From Methanobrevibacter sp. (GTDB lineage Archaea; Methanobacteriota; Methanobacteria; Methanobacteriales; Methanobacteriaceae): 58,348 nucleotides of DNA. The stretch is taken from positions 1 through 58,348 of the forward strand of contig NZ_SUTM01000015.1 in NCBI RefSeq assembly GCF_015062935.1. Direction: 5' to 3'. The position numbers and the translations under genes were made by a program. This document shows positions 8,242 to 18,157 of the stretch, in pieces (position 1 is the stretch's first letter; each line of letters begins with the position of its first letter). Under the pieces are notes generated by a model, which made no database searches, was not told the DNA's origin, and worked only from the letters and a program-made list of their open reading frames with translations.

Positions 8242-10221
8242 TCACTTCTTCATTCCTTTACGGGTTTTTATTGCCTGACCTGTTTCAAACTGTTCAATTT
8301 CACAGGCTCCCAGGAGGGATTTACCGTAAGCAAGCAATTTATCATCTTCATCAACAATCAGCACTTCATCCTTTGCCCTGATGTTTTCATCGCATTCCAC
8401 TACGAATTTACAGAATACGCTTTTGCCGTCAAGCGCAAACGGTACTGAGTCTTCATTTACAACAACCCTGTTTTGAGGATATGGCATTGCTGAGTGAAGC
8501 CTTTTTGCACCTTCTTTTGACAGGATTAAATAAGAATCAGAGGCTCTCATATTAACAATTAATGTTTTTCCATCATAGATATGTCTGATTTTACCTGTCT
8601 TTTTACTTTTTTCTATGTTGATGTTGCCTTTAAAGAGCGCTTCACCTGCTCCAATACCGAACTGGTAGTCTGCAATGGCTTTAACTTTTTTAACGTCATC
8701 CTTCTGGTACCTGACATCACCGCCATACATTTCGCCTTCGGATAAATCCATGTCAAGGTCTCCGGCAACTCTCTTATGTATGAGAACCTGGTCATAATAT
8801 TCAATGAACTCACTTACAAAGTCCTCTATAAACTCCATACTGTCCACATCACGTGTTTTTGGAGCATCGCTTTGGCTTAACGGATAAACTTCATCAATTT
8901 CTAAAGGTATCAGACCGAATGGAATGTCCAGCACCATGAAATCTGTATCGTCAAAGTCAATTTCATGGTCATCCCCGTAGGCATAGAAGTCTCCAAGTTT
9001 TCCTGAAATGAATTTTGAGTAAGGTTTTTTGGAGGAAGGCAGTATTATCAGGTCTCGTTTTTTAGGCATTTGACGTAATTTCTGAATGTGTCTTAAAACT
9101 TCAGACCTTCCGAGGGATTCCGGACCTGTATAGAAAAAGGCGGACTTTTTGCTTCTAGGGTCATATTTTTCCAAATCTTCACTGTAGTTTGAAAGATGTC
9201 TTACAGCTTCAAGAAGTGCAGGGTGTGCTCTGCATCTTTCCTCAACAAGTTCCATAAGGTTTCCGTCATAGATTGCCTGTCTGATTAATCTAAGTTCTGC
9301 AAAGGATACGTGGAGATTGTGTTGAGCTATAAGGTCCCTTCTCTGTTTTTTAGGCATTGCCCTTAAATCATCCGGAGTGTATTTGGTGCACACTTCACAT
9401 GAACACGGCATTTCCTGGAGGTTTTCAAGCTTGAATGTTCCCCTGGTTGATAAAAGCCTGTCGTCTTCAGCATAGAGAATGTAAGCCGCTGAATCGAAAA
9501 GGTCGCATCCCATTGCAACGCACAGTGCAAATATCATAGGGTGGCCTGCTCCCATAAGGTGGCGTGGAACGGTATCTGACAGTTCCTTCATTGAGTTCAT
9601 TACAACATCAACAAGGTCCTTATAGTGATATGACTCCATGAGAGGCACTACTGCACCTATTGGATATAAATCGGCATCAAGAGCAGACAATTCTTTTGCG
9701 CATTCACGTCTCAAGTCAAGAAAAGTGGATCCCTGAACGACGGAGTTTAAAAGCATTTCAATGTTGTTTTCCTTTTTGAATGCTACTGCTTCCTTTGCCC
9801 TTTCGATTGTGATTTTTAAATCCTCTTCAGCCTTTTCACGGTCTACAAAAGGTGCTGTCGGAATGTCCAGGCTTGTTCCGATATCTGTCTGGATAAGTTC
9901 CTGAAACTCAAGGACTTCCTTGTTTGTTATTTCAACATCACCGTAAACTGACAGCTGAAAAGAACCTGAATCTGTCATTATCGGACCGTCAAAGTGTATA
10001 AGTTCATGAAGTCCCTTTTCCACAGCCTCTTTTTTCAGCTCATCATCCTTGTAAATCAGATATGCGTTTGTTATTACAATATCTGCACCGTATTTGGCAA
10101 CATCGATTGCCTGTTTTCTAGGATGAATAACCGGCATTAATGCAGGAGTCTTTACATCACCATGTTTTGTTTTTAAAACTCCTACACGCCCCATATTATC
10201 TTTAGCTTTAATTTCAAACAT
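8242..10221 (-). CDS. tgtA: Archaeal tRNA-guanine(15) transglycosylase
   Basis: A 659-aa enzyme that swaps guanine-15 of tRNA for preQ0, the first committed step of archaeosine. The N-terminal TIM-barrel domain carries MTDSGSFQLSVYGD (general acid/base Asp84), GAGHPMIFALCVAMGCDLFD with the nucleophilic Asp in GCDLFD (240-243), and a zinc site CSCEVC (273-278). The C-terminal region ends with a PUA domain (about 580-659: ALDGKSVFCKFVVECDENIR onward), which binds the tRNA acceptor end. Length fits the archaeal family. It diverges from the MnmC-like methyltransferase at 10393. Archaeosine is specific to archaea, so this is a strong taxonomic marker. Confidence 0.96.
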   Translation of the reverse strand: MFEIKAKDNMGRVGVLKTKHGDVKTPALMPVIHPRKQAIDVAKYGADIVITNAYLIYKDDELKKEAVEKGLHELIHFDGPIMTDSGSFQLSVYGDVEITNKEVLEFQELIQTDIGTSLDIPTAPFVDREKAEEDLKITIERAKEAVAFKKENNIEMLLNSVVQGSTFLDLRRECAKELSALDADLYPIGAVVPLMESYHYKDLVDVVMNSMKELSDTVPRHLMGAGHPMIFALCVAMGCDLFDSAAYILYAEDDRLLSTRGTFKLENLQEMPCSCEVCTKYTPDDLRAMPKKQRRDLIAQHNLHVSFAELRLIRQAIYDGNLMELVEERCRAHPALLEAVRHLSNYSEDLEKYDPRSKKSAFFYTGPESLGRSEVLRHIQKLRQMPKKRDLIILPSSKKPYSKFISGKLGDFYAYGDDHEIDFDDTDFMVLDIPFGLIPLEIDEVYPLSQSDAPKTRDVDSMEFIEDFVSEFIEYYDQVLIHKRVAGDLDMDLSEGEMYGGDVRYQKDDVKKVKAIADYQFGIGAGEALFKGNINIEKSKKTGKIRHIYDGKTLIVNMRASDSYLILSKEGAKRLHSAMPYPQNRVVVNEDSVPFALDGKSVFCKFVVECDENIRAKDEVLIVDEDDKLLAYGKSLLGACEIEQFETGQAIKTRKGMKK

Positions 10222-10309
10222 TTGTTTAACCTTACTTATTTTTAATTAAAAAGAATAATTTTAAAAAATTAGAGTGTTTTTATTGTTTAAATAAAGTTTA
10301 ATTTAGAAA

Positions 10310-10319
10310 TTATATAAAT
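10310..10319 (+). promoter_or_regulatory. Likely TATA box for the MnmC-like gene
   Basis: TTATATAAAT lies about 75 bases before the ATG at 10393, in the divergent spacer shared with tgtA. Confidence 0.4.
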
Positions 10320-10392
10320 TTTGCTTTGTGAAAAATTAGAAGTTGCATTTAAGATTTATTAGAAATAAGATTCAAAAATTAAACTTGATAAA

Positions 10393-11607
10393 ATGAGTTA
10401 CGAAAATAATGCAAGGGTAATTAATGACGATATTTTTGATTTAGTCAATGAATGTTTTAGTCAGGAAAAAAGTAGTCGAAATATTGAAGGAAGAGTTAAT
10501 TTTTTTGATACTTACAACGATTATTTTGTTTTAACAGATGATGGATCTTATTCAATTAATTCAAAAGAAATAAATCATAAAATTGAAACACTTCATACAT
10601 CTACAGGTGCAATAAGTGAGTCATTTGAGAAATTTATCAAACCGATGAAGTTCAACTATGATGAAGACATTGCCATTCTCGACATCTGCGCAGGACTTGG
10701 ATACAATTCATCAGCCGCAATAGCTGATTTTATCGAAAACTCCATTGATTCATCACTGACAATCGATATGGTTGAAATATCAAAGGCAACACTTGCATGC
10801 GGACTTCTGGTTCCATCACCAATCAAGGAACATGACATAACCAAAAAAGCTATTGAAGATGAACTTATTGCTCAGGATTATGCAACATTAAGTGTGGAAA
10901 AAACAGAAATTCCATCAAACATCACCGTCAACGTGTTCATCGAGGATGCAAGACAGACCGTCCAAAATCTTGAGGATAATACTTATGACGCAATATTTCT
11001 AGATCCATTCAGCCAGAACATGGCGCCCGAATTATTTTCACTTGAGTTTTTCAGGGAATTTAGAAGAGTAATAAAAGATGACGGCATTGTTGCAACATAC
11101 ACCTCAGCAGCACCTATAAGAGCCGCATTTATAGAATCCGATTTTTATATCGGCCAGGGTCCTATTTTTGGAAGAAAACAGGGAGGAACTCTTGCAAGTC
11201 CAAATCCATTAATGCTTGACACATCACTTCCTAAAAATGACGAGATAAGAATTGCACTGTCTGATGTGGGAATACCTTTCAGGGACCCAAACCTAAATGA
11301 CGAAAGCGACACTATTTTAGAAAGAAGAACTGAAGAGCGCCACAACGCACGCCACAGCACAAAAATTTCATCAGCAGTTAAAACCCCAATATTTCTAGGA
11401 GATGAAATGGAAGATGAAAAGCTGAAAAGGCGTGTGGAGAGAAACCTTGCAAAAATGAATATACCATCAACCACATCAAAAGAAGCATTCTACATTATAG
11501 AATGTGAAAAAAATTATTCAAAAAACCAAAATGAAAAAAACAATTCAAGAAACAGAATTCTTGAAATGAAAGAAAGATTAGAAAAAGTTAAGACAGGAAA
11601 GTTATGA
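10393..11607 (+). CDS. MnmC-like SAM-dependent methyltransferase
   Basis: A 404-aa protein. The central domain has AILDICAGLGYNSSAA (about 96-111, SAM-binding), an acidic VEISKATLACG segment, and DAIFLDPFSQNMAPELFSLE, which resembles the DPF motif of the methyltransferase half of MnmC (tRNA wobble mnm5s2U formation). The FAD domain of bacterial MnmC is absent. In archaea such single-domain proteins are annotated as MnmC-like; the tRNA substrate is inferred. The C-terminal ~90 residues are charged and probably helical. It overlaps the converging adhesin gene by 6 bases at their stop codons. Confidence 0.8.
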   Translation: MSYENNARVINDDIFDLVNECFSQEKSSRNIEGRVNFFDTYNDYFVLTDDGSYSINSKEINHKIETLHTSTGAISESFEKFIKPMKFNYDEDIAILDICAGLGYNSSAAIADFIENSIDSSLTIDMVEISKATLACGLLVPSPIKEHDITKKAIEDELIAQDYATLSVEKTEIPSNITVNVFIEDARQTVQNLEDNTYDAIFLDPFSQNMAPELFSLEFFREFRRVIKDDGIVATYTSAAPIRAAFIESDFYIGQGPIFGRKQGGTLASPNPLMLDTSLPKNDEIRIALSDVGIPFRDPNLNDESDTILERRTEERHNARHSTKISSAVKTPIFLGDEMEDEKLKRRVERNLAKMNIPSTTSKEAFYIIECEKNYSKNQNEKNNSRNRILEMKERLEKVKTGKL

Positions 11608-13464
11608 AGCTACATACTTTCCGCTTTTTAAGGTATACGCATCGTCTTTGGTACATGAAGCGGTAGGTGTTATTACAGTCAAGTCACCACCAGATCCTCC
11701 ATGATTATGTCCGAATACAGACCAGTCACTGTCACAGTTTGCACAGACAATAATACCTTCTGCACTACTGCCTTCACCGTTTCCGGTTGCAGGGAAAGTT
11801 CCCCAGTTAGTGTATTCGTTGCCTGCAAAGAAAATACTCCAGTAAAGTTCATGACTTCCGCAGTATGGACATGTTCTGTCAAATTCAGTTACATAAAATG
11901 TATAACCGTATTTGCTGTATTCTCCGGATGCTGAAGCCCTACCTATTGCCAATAGGGAATATCCGTCTTCAGAAACACCATACTTATTGTATGATTTTCC
12001 GATATTGGATTCATAAACAGTGATTGTAGTAGTTTTTGTATAACCAGTACTCAAATCTTTAGATACCACTTTATATGTACCTGCAGGAAGATTGAATGTT
12101 ATGCTGGCCGCACCATATGCATTAGTCTTGACTGTTTTATTTTCTCCGTTAAGAGTAATCTGCATGTTGGTGTTTTTAGCAACATCACCGTTCTGCTTAA
12201 GGAGGGTTACAGTATATTTTGAAGTCTTGTTTGAAGGTGCCACCATGTTGCTGGCTTTAATAGAAGCCAGTTTAACTGTAATCTTAGTACCAATACTTGA
12301 TTTTGTGTACGGATCATATGATTCAAATGTATATGTTCCCTTGGCCAATTTGAAACTGACACTGGCCACACCATCGGCATTGGTTTTTGCAACCTTCTTT
12401 ACACCTTTGATATATACATAAACCTTAGCGTTTTTAACTAATTTCTCGTTTTTATAAAGTTTTACTTTGAATGTGGAAGTCTTATCGGAAAATACAGACA
12501 TCTTACTTGCAGTCATAGTAGGTGAAATCTTGATAGTGTTTGTTTTCTTCTCACCTGTCTGAGGATTTATAGAATAAATCTTGAATGTTGACGGGTATGA
12601 AATAACACTTAACTTAGCAACACCTTTTGAATTTGTTTTGACCTTGAATGTGTCCCCATGACATTTGAATGTTACATACTTTTTGGAAAGCAGTTTTCCG
12701 TTGGTTCCGTAGAATGTTGCGGAAAATACCTTTGAACTCAAATAACGTTTATTGAGATTGCTTGAAATCACTGATGTCTTTACAGTAATCTTGTTTGAAA
12801 TCTTATATCCTTTAGGATGAACCGCATAAATGGTATAGGTTCCAACTTTCAAAGTAATTTCAATGCTAGCCACTCCTTTTGTATTGGTCTTTTTAGTGTA
12901 GGTCTTTCCATTCAAAATAAATTTAACGTTGGTATTTTTAAGTGGAGTTCCATCACTATTTAAGAATGTAGCGGAGTATTTGGTGGTACTTTTATAGGTT
13001 TTTGTTATGTCCTTTCCGGATACGACAGATAAAACCTTAACAGTTCCATTGGAAGATACATTTTCATAGGATGCTGAAAATTTATAAGTTCCTGCATTCA
13101 AATTCAAAGGAATAGAAACCTTACCAGTGTCATCGGTATTTTGAATGTAGTTTACTCCATTGACATTTACAGATATGGAAACATTTTCTACAGGATTATT
13201 GTTATTTGAAAAAACAATATCATAAGTTCCTCCACTGTAGTATTTTCCAGTATTCTGACCAGTTAAAACATAATTATCGTTAGAATCAGCAGCTAACACA
13301 TCCTCACTCTCGGATATGTTTAAAACACTACCCGATGGAGGTTCTTCATCAACTTCTCCAGCGATAATGTCATCGGTTGAGTTTGCATCAACTGCTGCGA
13401 CTGCAGACAGTGACAACATAAACACCAGAGTAATTAAAACTAAACTAAATTTTTTATTAAACAT
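11602..13464 (-). CDS. Secreted adhesin-like protein with Ig-like repeats and Cys-rich C-terminus
   Basis: A 620-aa protein with a signal peptide (FNKKFSLVLITLVFMLSLSA, residues 2-21). From about 65 to 490 it consists of five or so Ig-like repeats, each with a VKTNAxGxASxxxxLxxGTYxx core typical of methanogen adhesin-like proteins. The last ~120 residues form a different domain with CPYC (532-535) and CANC (574-577), which look like a zinc-ribbon pair, and an HNHGGSGG segment. No C-terminal membrane anchor or pseudomurein-binding repeat is seen, so the mode of attachment is unclear. The gene is monocistronic, with an AT-rich upstream region. It converges with the MnmC-like gene. Confidence 0.85.
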   Translation of the reverse strand: MFNKKFSLVLITLVFMLSLSAVAAVDANSTDDIIAGEVDEEPPSGSVLNISESEDVLAADSNDNYVLTGQNTGKYYSGGTYDIVFSNNNNPVENVSISVNVNGVNYIQNTDDTGKVSIPLNLNAGTYKFSASYENVSSNGTVKVLSVVSGKDITKTYKSTTKYSATFLNSDGTPLKNTNVKFILNGKTYTKKTNTKGVASIEITLKVGTYTIYAVHPKGYKISNKITVKTSVISSNLNKRYLSSKVFSATFYGTNGKLLSKKYVTFKCHGDTFKVKTNSKGVAKLSVISYPSTFKIYSINPQTGEKKTNTIKISPTMTASKMSVFSDKTSTFKVKLYKNEKLVKNAKVYVYIKGVKKVAKTNADGVASVSFKLAKGTYTFESYDPYTKSSIGTKITVKLASIKASNMVAPSNKTSKYTVTLLKQNGDVAKNTNMQITLNGENKTVKTNAYGAASITFNLPAGTYKVVSKDLSTGYTKTTTITVYESNIGKSYNKYGVSEDGYSLLAIGRASASGEYSKYGYTFYVTEFDRTCPYCGSHELYWSIFFAGNEYTNWGTFPATGNGEGSSAEGIIVCANCDSDWSVFGHNHGGSGGDLTVITPTASCTKDDAYTLKSGKYVAS

Positions 13465-13842
13465 ACGTTAACTCCATTTAACATTTGTTCGTAATATTTC
13501 TTATTACACTTTTTCTATAAAAAGCTTTTGTTTTTCAAAAAAAGCACAAATAGGCCTAATTTACAATAAATAAAGTTAAATAATCTTAAAAATAGTATAA
13601 ATACATTAAAGTAATTGAAATTATTAACAAAAGACAATATTCAATTGAAAATGAAATTTTTATAATTACCAATAGTTAAGAAAACATTAAGAAACATCAT
13701 GCCTTTAACATGATAGATGAACAGCTGAAATTTAAAGGTTTTCAATAAATTTAATAGTAGAGCACAATATTGGAAAAATTAATGTTTAAATATCCCAAAA
13801 TCGGATTTAAAGATTAAACAATGAAAAAAATAAAAAAAGTTA
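13465..13842. other. Intergenic region between glmS and the adhesin gene
   Basis: No gene is seen in this 378-base stretch. It should contain the adhesin promoter (minus strand; TATA-like sequences at about 13520-13612). Several A/T runs occur but no clear repeat. Confidence 0.4.
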
Positions 13843-13864
13843 AATAAGGTCAAAAAACCTTATT
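13843..13864 (-). terminator. Terminator of the pur-cobA-glmS operon
   Basis: AATAAGGT (13843-13850) pairs with ACCTTATT (13857-13864) around a 6-nt loop. The stem overlaps the glmS stop codon, and T-rich sequence follows on the minus strand (13826-13839). Confidence 0.6.
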
Positions 13865-15644
13865 CCACGGTCACACATTTTGCCAGATTTTTAGGCTTGT
13901 CAGGGTCATGTCCCTTTTCAAGAGTGATGTAATATGCAATCAGCTGCAGCGGCACAATATATACCAATGGTGCGATAATTTCTTTTACATCAGCATTTAT
14001 TTCTATAACAGCATTAGCCTTGCTTTTAAGTGATTCATCACCTTTTGCACCTATTGCCAGCACATTAGCTCCACGGGATTTGACCTCTTCAAGGTTACTC
14101 ATTGTTTTTCTGTAATTGTCTCCAGGAGGAATTATTACAACAACAGGAATTCCCTCATCAATCAGTGCCAAAGGACCGTGCTTTAGCTCTCCGGCAGCAT
14201 AACCTTCACCGTGGATATATGTAATTTCCTTAAGCTTCAATGCACCTTCAAGAGCTGTCGGATAAGAGTATCCTCTTCCCAGATAGAAGAAGTCACGTGC
14301 ATAGTTATATCTTTTTGAAAGTTCCTTTACATATTCAACATCTTCCAATGCTTCATCAATGAAATCAGGAACATTGTCAAGTTCTTCGAGCAATTCCTGA
14401 TTTTTGGAAAGCAGTGCTGCAAATAAGTATATTGAAGTCAGCTGAGCCACATATGTTTTTGTTGCAGCAACACCGATTTCAGGACCTGCCTGAGTCTGGA
14501 TAACATAATCTGCTCTTCTGGTTATTGCTGATCCTGCAACGTTGACTATACCTAATGTCTTTGAAGTTTTGTTTGCAACATCCAGTGCCTTGAGTGAATC
14601 TGCGGTTTCACCGGACTGTGAAATGAAAATCACCAGAGTCTTGTCATTCAAGGTATTTGCAGAATATTTAAACTCAGATGCAAGAATTACGTCTGTTGGA
14701 ATTCCTGCAAGTGATTCTATCAGATATTTACCAGTCAGTGATGCATGATAGGATGTTCCGCATGCAACAAAGCATATTCTTTGAATGTCATCAATCTCAT
14801 CGATGATTTCTTGAATGTTTTCCTTTTGTGTGAGTGTATTTCTGACAGCTGTTGCCTGCTCGTTGATTTCCTTTATCATGAAATGGTCATATCCTTCCTT
14901 TTCAGCCATTTCAGGTGTCCAGTTGATGGTTTCAATGTCCTTGTTGACAACATTGTCAAACTCATCATGAACAACTACACCATTTTTATCAACAATGACA
15001 ATTTCCCCTTTTTCAGGGTATATTATGTCTTTAGCATATTTCAGTATAGCCGGAGAATCTGATGCCAGATAGTATCCGTTTTCACCTAAACCAACAATTA
15101 ACGGAGAGTCCTTACGGGTTGCTACGATTTTATCAGGTTCATTTACTGATATTGCAGCAATCGCATAAGCCCCTTCGATAATTCCGATTGTTTTTCTCAC
15201 GGCATGCTCAAGGTCAAAGCCTTCATCCATGAACTTTTGAATGAGATGAGGAATCACTTCAGTGTCTGTGTCTGATTTGAATACGTGACCTTCATGAATT
15301 AATTTTTCCTTGATTTCAAGGTAGTTTTCAATGATTCCGTTGTGAACAACAGCTACACGATTTTCCTCATCAATGTGAGGGTGGGCATTCAATTTGGATG
15401 GGTCTCCATGAGTTGCCCAGCGTACATGAGCAATACCGAAGTTTCCAGGCATGTCTGTTAAATCTAAGCTTTTATCTACTTCAATGATTTTTCCTTTGTC
15501 TTTTTTGATGTGAATTTTTCCATCTGAAAAGGTAGCAAGACCTATTGAATCATATCCCCTATATTCCAATTTGGATATGCAATCAAAAAGGATAGGTGCC
15601 ACATCCTCTTCATCTTTCAATATACAACCTACAATTCCACACAT
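13860..15644 (-). CDS. glmS: Glutamine-fructose-6-phosphate aminotransferase (isomerising)
   Basis: A 594-aa enzyme making glucosamine-6-phosphate, the entry to UDP-GlcNAc and thus to pseudomurein and the glycans of this window. The N-terminal glutaminase domain begins MCGIVG with nucleophile Cys2, and has the [16 protein letters not shown] motif. Two SIS sugar-isomerase domains follow ([36 protein letters not shown], then [11 protein letters not shown]). It ends with [10 protein letters not shown], the usual C-terminus. Last gene of the purC-purS-purQ-cobA-glmS operon; its ATG directly follows the cobA stop codon with no gap. Confidence 0.96.
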   Translation of the reverse strand: MCGIVGCILKDEEDVAPILFDCISKLEYRGYDSIGLATFSDGKIHIKKDKGKIIEVDKSLDLTDMPGNFGIAHVRWATHGDPSKLNAHPHIDEENRVAVVHNGIIENYLEIKEKLIHEGHVFKSDTDTEVIPHLIQKFMDEGFDLEHAVRKTIGIIEGAYAIAAISVNEPDKIVATRKDSPLIVGLGENGYYLASDSPAILKYAKDIIYPEKGEIVIVDKNGVVVHDEFDNVVNKDIETINWTPEMAEKEGYDHFMIKEINEQATAVRNTLTQKENIQEIIDEIDDIQRICFVACGTSYHASLTGKYLIESLAGIPTDVILASEFKYSANTLNDKTLVIFISQSGETADSLKALDVANKTSKTLGIVNVAGSAITRRADYVIQTQAGPEIGVAATKTYVAQLTSIYLFAALLSKNQELLEELDNVPDFIDEALEDVEYVKELSKRYNYARDFFYLGRGYSYPTALEGALKLKEITYIHGEGYAAGELKHGPLALIDEGIPVVVIIPPGDNYRKTMSNLEEVKSRGANVLAIGAKGDESLKSKANAVIEINADVKEIIAPLVYIVPLQLIAYYITLEKGHDPDKPKNLAKCVTVE

Positions 15645-16367
15645 CTAATCACCTTTTTGATAATTATAAATATCCTGATAAAGATTTACCACATCACCAA
15701 TTATTACTATCGCAGGAGTGTTGATTTTCTTATCTGCAATATCTCCCAAGGTTCCGAACACCACGTTTTCATCAGGCAGGGTTCCGCTTTCAACCACACA
15801 TACAGGAGTGTCTGCTGAGCGGTATTTCATAATTTCTGCAGTATTTTCCCTGATGTTACCTATTCCCATTAGGATAACTAGTGTATCTGCGGTATAGTCC
15901 CAGTGAACCTGACTTTCAGCTTTAGTCGGGTCTTCATGACCTGTTACAATAGTAAGTGATGTTGCAACTGCTCTGTGAGTTACGGGTAGTCCCAATGAAG
16001 TTGGTGCTCCGATAGCTGAGGTTACACCAGGAATAACTTCAAATTTGATATCATGTTCCATTAAAGCCAATATTTCTTCTCCACCACGGCCGAAGACAAA
16101 TGGATCTCCTCCTTTAAGCCTTACGACATTTTCATGGTTTTGAGCCTGGGCAATAATTAGTTCGTTAATTTCATCCTGTGTCTTATAATGCTCGCCCGCT
16201 TTTTTACCGACGTAAATTCTTTCAGCGTCTTCAGGCACATGAGCCAGTATTTCCTCATTAGCCAAATAATCATATAAAACAACATCTGCCTTGTTGAGTG
16301 CTTTAACTGCTTTAAGAGTTATTAAATCAGCATCTCCCGGACCTGCACCAATTAAATAAACTACCAT
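15645..16367 (-). CDS. cobA: Uroporphyrinogen-III C-methyltransferase
   Basis: A 240-aa enzyme that methylates uroporphyrinogen III twice (C2 and C7) to precorrin-2, the branch toward cobamides, coenzyme F430 and siroheme, all central to methanogens. The SAM-binding start [18 protein letters not shown] and the [14 protein letters not shown] loop are characteristic; the [20 protein letters not shown] motif follows. Length fits the single-domain form without a CysG fusion. It lies 9 bases after purQ and abuts glmS. Its place in a purine/glucosamine cluster is known from other Methanobacteriales and does not imply a shared pathway. Confidence 0.95.
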   Translation of the reverse strand: MVVYLIGAGPGDADLITLKAVKALNKADVVLYDYLANEEILAHVPEDAERIYVGKKAGEHYKTQDEINELIIAQAQNHENVVRLKGGDPFVFGRGGEEILALMEHDIKFEVIPGVTSAIGAPTSLGLPVTHRAVATSLTIVTGHEDPTKAESQVHWDYTADTLVILMGIGNIRENTAEIMKYRSADTPVCVVESGTLPDENVVFGTLGDIADKKINTPAIVIIGDVVNLYQDIYNYQKGD

Positions 16368-16376
16368 TATATCACT

Positions 16377-17021
16377 TTATAAAAATCCTTTGAAAAAGTT
16401 TAAACCGTCATCTGAGCCGAATATCTCTTCACATGCCCTTTCAGGGTGAGGCATCATTGCACAGACTAGACCTGATTCATCACAGACACTTGTAATTGCC
16501 TCCATTGAACCGTTAGGGTTTTTGCCTTCAAACTGAAGAACAATCTGGTCCTGATCTTTTAAAAGATCCATGTCTTCTGTGTAAAACCTTCCTTCAGCGT
16601 GTGCAATCGGAAGTCTGATTGTCTGGTCTTTTTTGAATGCCTTTGTAAACGGAGTTCTTGAGGTTCCCACTTTCAGGTCAACCCATTCGCAGTTGAATTT
16701 AGGATATTCATTTGTAATGAAAATTCCAGGAACAAGTCCTATTTCACCTAAAATCTGTGCACCGTTACATATTCCTAAAACCGGTTTTTCTTCTTTAACC
16801 AATGCTTTGATTCCGTCAATTACAGGAGTGATTGAAGCCATTGCACCTGCTCTTAAATAATCCCCATATGAAAATCCGCCGGGAATGACAATGCCGTCAT
16901 AATCTGTCAAGTTCTCTTCACTCCACCAGATGTATTCAGGAGTGAGGCCGGCCAGTTCTATAGCCTGTGCTACATCCCTGTCACAGTTGGTTCCAGGAAA
17001 TCTAATTACACCAATTTTCAT
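16377..17021 (-). CDS. purQ: Phosphoribosylformylglycinamidine synthase, glutaminase subunit
   Basis: A 214-aa class I glutamine amidotransferase that supplies ammonia for FGAM formation, the fourth step of purine synthesis. It shows [12 protein letters not shown] at the start, the nucleophile Cys85 in [12 protein letters not shown], and [10 protein letters not shown] near the C-terminus with the catalytic His/Glu. It works with PurS (adjacent) and a separate PurL subunit not in this window. Gaps of 9 bases separate it from purS and cobA. Confidence 0.96.
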   Translation of the reverse strand: MKIGVIRFPGTNCDRDVAQAIELAGLTPEYIWWSEENLTDYDGIVIPGGFSYGDYLRAGAMASITPVIDGIKALVKEEKPVLGICNGAQILGEIGLVPGIFITNEYPKFNCEWVDLKVGTSRTPFTKAFKKDQTIRLPIAHAEGRFYTEDMDLLKDQDQIVLQFEGKNPNGSMEAITSVCDESGLVCAMMPHPERACEEIFGSDDGLNFFKGFL

Positions 17022-17030
17022 TCTCTCACC

Positions 17031-17297
17031 TTATTTGCCACAGGCCATGTTCTGTGGGATGACGTTGATTTTATAATCATGAATTACAGGATTGCATAAC
17101 AATCTTTCACACATGTCTACAACATTTTCTCTGATTACTTCTCTGTCTTCGCCTTCCATTTGGAATTTGATGGTTTCTACGGTTTTAACGTTTTTGACTT
17201 CGTAACCTAACAAATCAAGAGACCTTTCAACCTGGGTAGCTTCAGGGTTTAACATACCGCTTTTAAGAGAAATTTTTACTTCAATATCAAATAACAT
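17031..17297 (-). CDS. purS: Phosphoribosylformylglycinamidine synthase, PurS subunit
   Basis: An 88-aa small subunit that holds PurQ and PurL together. It has the family pattern VKISLKSGMLNPEATQVERS and a C-terminal region ending NPVIHDYKINVI. The purC-purS-purQ order and the 9-base spacings support one transcript and joint function. Confidence 0.95.
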   Translation of the reverse strand: MLFDIEVKISLKSGMLNPEATQVERSLDLLGYEVKNVKTVETIKFQMEGEDREVIRENVVDMCERLLCNPVIHDYKINVIPQNMACGK

Positions 17298-17306
17298 TCA
17301 AATCAC

Positions 17307-18038
17307 CTAAAAATCAAATTTTTCCTCATCAGGAATAATTCTGTTATATACTTCTACGTAAGCTTCCATTACTTCATCATCTTTTCCTTTTCTGAACAGT
17401 TCCTTATCAAGCATTTCCAGGGTTTCGCTGTCCCATAATCTGCATCCGTCAGGGGATATTTCATCACCTAAAAGGATGTTGCCGTCTTTGTCTTTTCCGA
17501 ATTCGACTTTGTAGTCAACGAGAATAATGCCTGCATCTGCAAAGAATTTGGTCAATATTTCATTGATTTTCAATGCCTTTTCAACAAGAATGTCGATTTC
17601 CTCTTCGGTTGCAATGCCCAAAGCCTTGATAAGGGAACGGTTTAACATAGGATCGTGATATTCATCTGCCTTGAAGTCCATCTGAACGATTGGAGGGTTC
17701 AGTTTGGTACCGTCTGCAATCGGATATTTGCGAACAAGACTTCCAGTTGCGATATTTCTTACAATAACTTCAATTGGAATCATTTCAAGTTTTTTGGCAA
17801 GCATGACATTAGGTTCGGGAAGGTCGATGAACTGGGTCTGGATGCCGTTTTCTTCCAAAACTTTAAATATTTTTGAAGAGATTACTGCATTGTAGGAACC
17901 TTTTTTGTCCATTACCTCTTTACGTTCACCGTCACCGGCAGTCATGTCATCTCTAAACTCGATTATGACTTCATCGTCGTTTTCTGTAGTAAATACGCTT
18001 TTTACTTTTCCAGAATTAATTAACTCTTTTTTGTCCAT
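17307..18038 (-). CDS. purC: Phosphoribosylaminoimidazole-succinocarboxamide synthase
   Basis: A 243-aa SAICAR synthase joining aspartate to CAIR in purine synthesis. Clear family motifs: SGKVKSVFTT at the start, GDGERKEVMDKKGSYNAVIS, PIEVIVRNIATGSLVRKYP, and DEISPDGCRLWD near residue 195. First gene of the operon; the promoter lies at 18081-18100. Length fits the bacterial/archaeal single-domain type. Confidence 0.96.
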   Translation of the reverse strand: MDKKELINSGKVKSVFTTENDDEVIIEFRDDMTAGDGERKEVMDKKGSYNAVISSKIFKVLEENGIQTQFIDLPEPNVMLAKKLEMIPIEVIVRNIATGSLVRKYPIADGTKLNPPIVQMDFKADEYHDPMLNRSLIKALGIATEEEIDILVEKALKINEILTKFFADAGIILVDYKVEFGKDKDGNILLGDEISPDGCRLWDSETLEMLDKELFRKGKDDEVMEAYVEVYNRIIPDEEKFDF

Positions 18039-18080
18039 GATATCAACAAAATTATTAAATTATTATATTATAATTTTTAG

Positions 18081-18100
18081 TAAATATATTATATAATACT
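18081..18100 (-). promoter_or_regulatory. Promoter region of the purC operon
   Basis: On the minus strand AGTATTATATAATATATTTA contains a TATA-like core about 45-60 bases before the purC ATG. It is the best candidate between purC and the Rpn gene. Confidence 0.4.
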
Positions 18101-18157
18101 ATTTAAAAAAACAAGCAAAAATAAGAAAAAAAGAATAATGAATGTTAAAATAAACAT

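Noticed and set aside
14542-15062. Plus-strand ORFs inside glmS and similar antisense ORFs in other genes
   Set aside because: They are shadows of strongly conserved minus-strand genes with no independent support.
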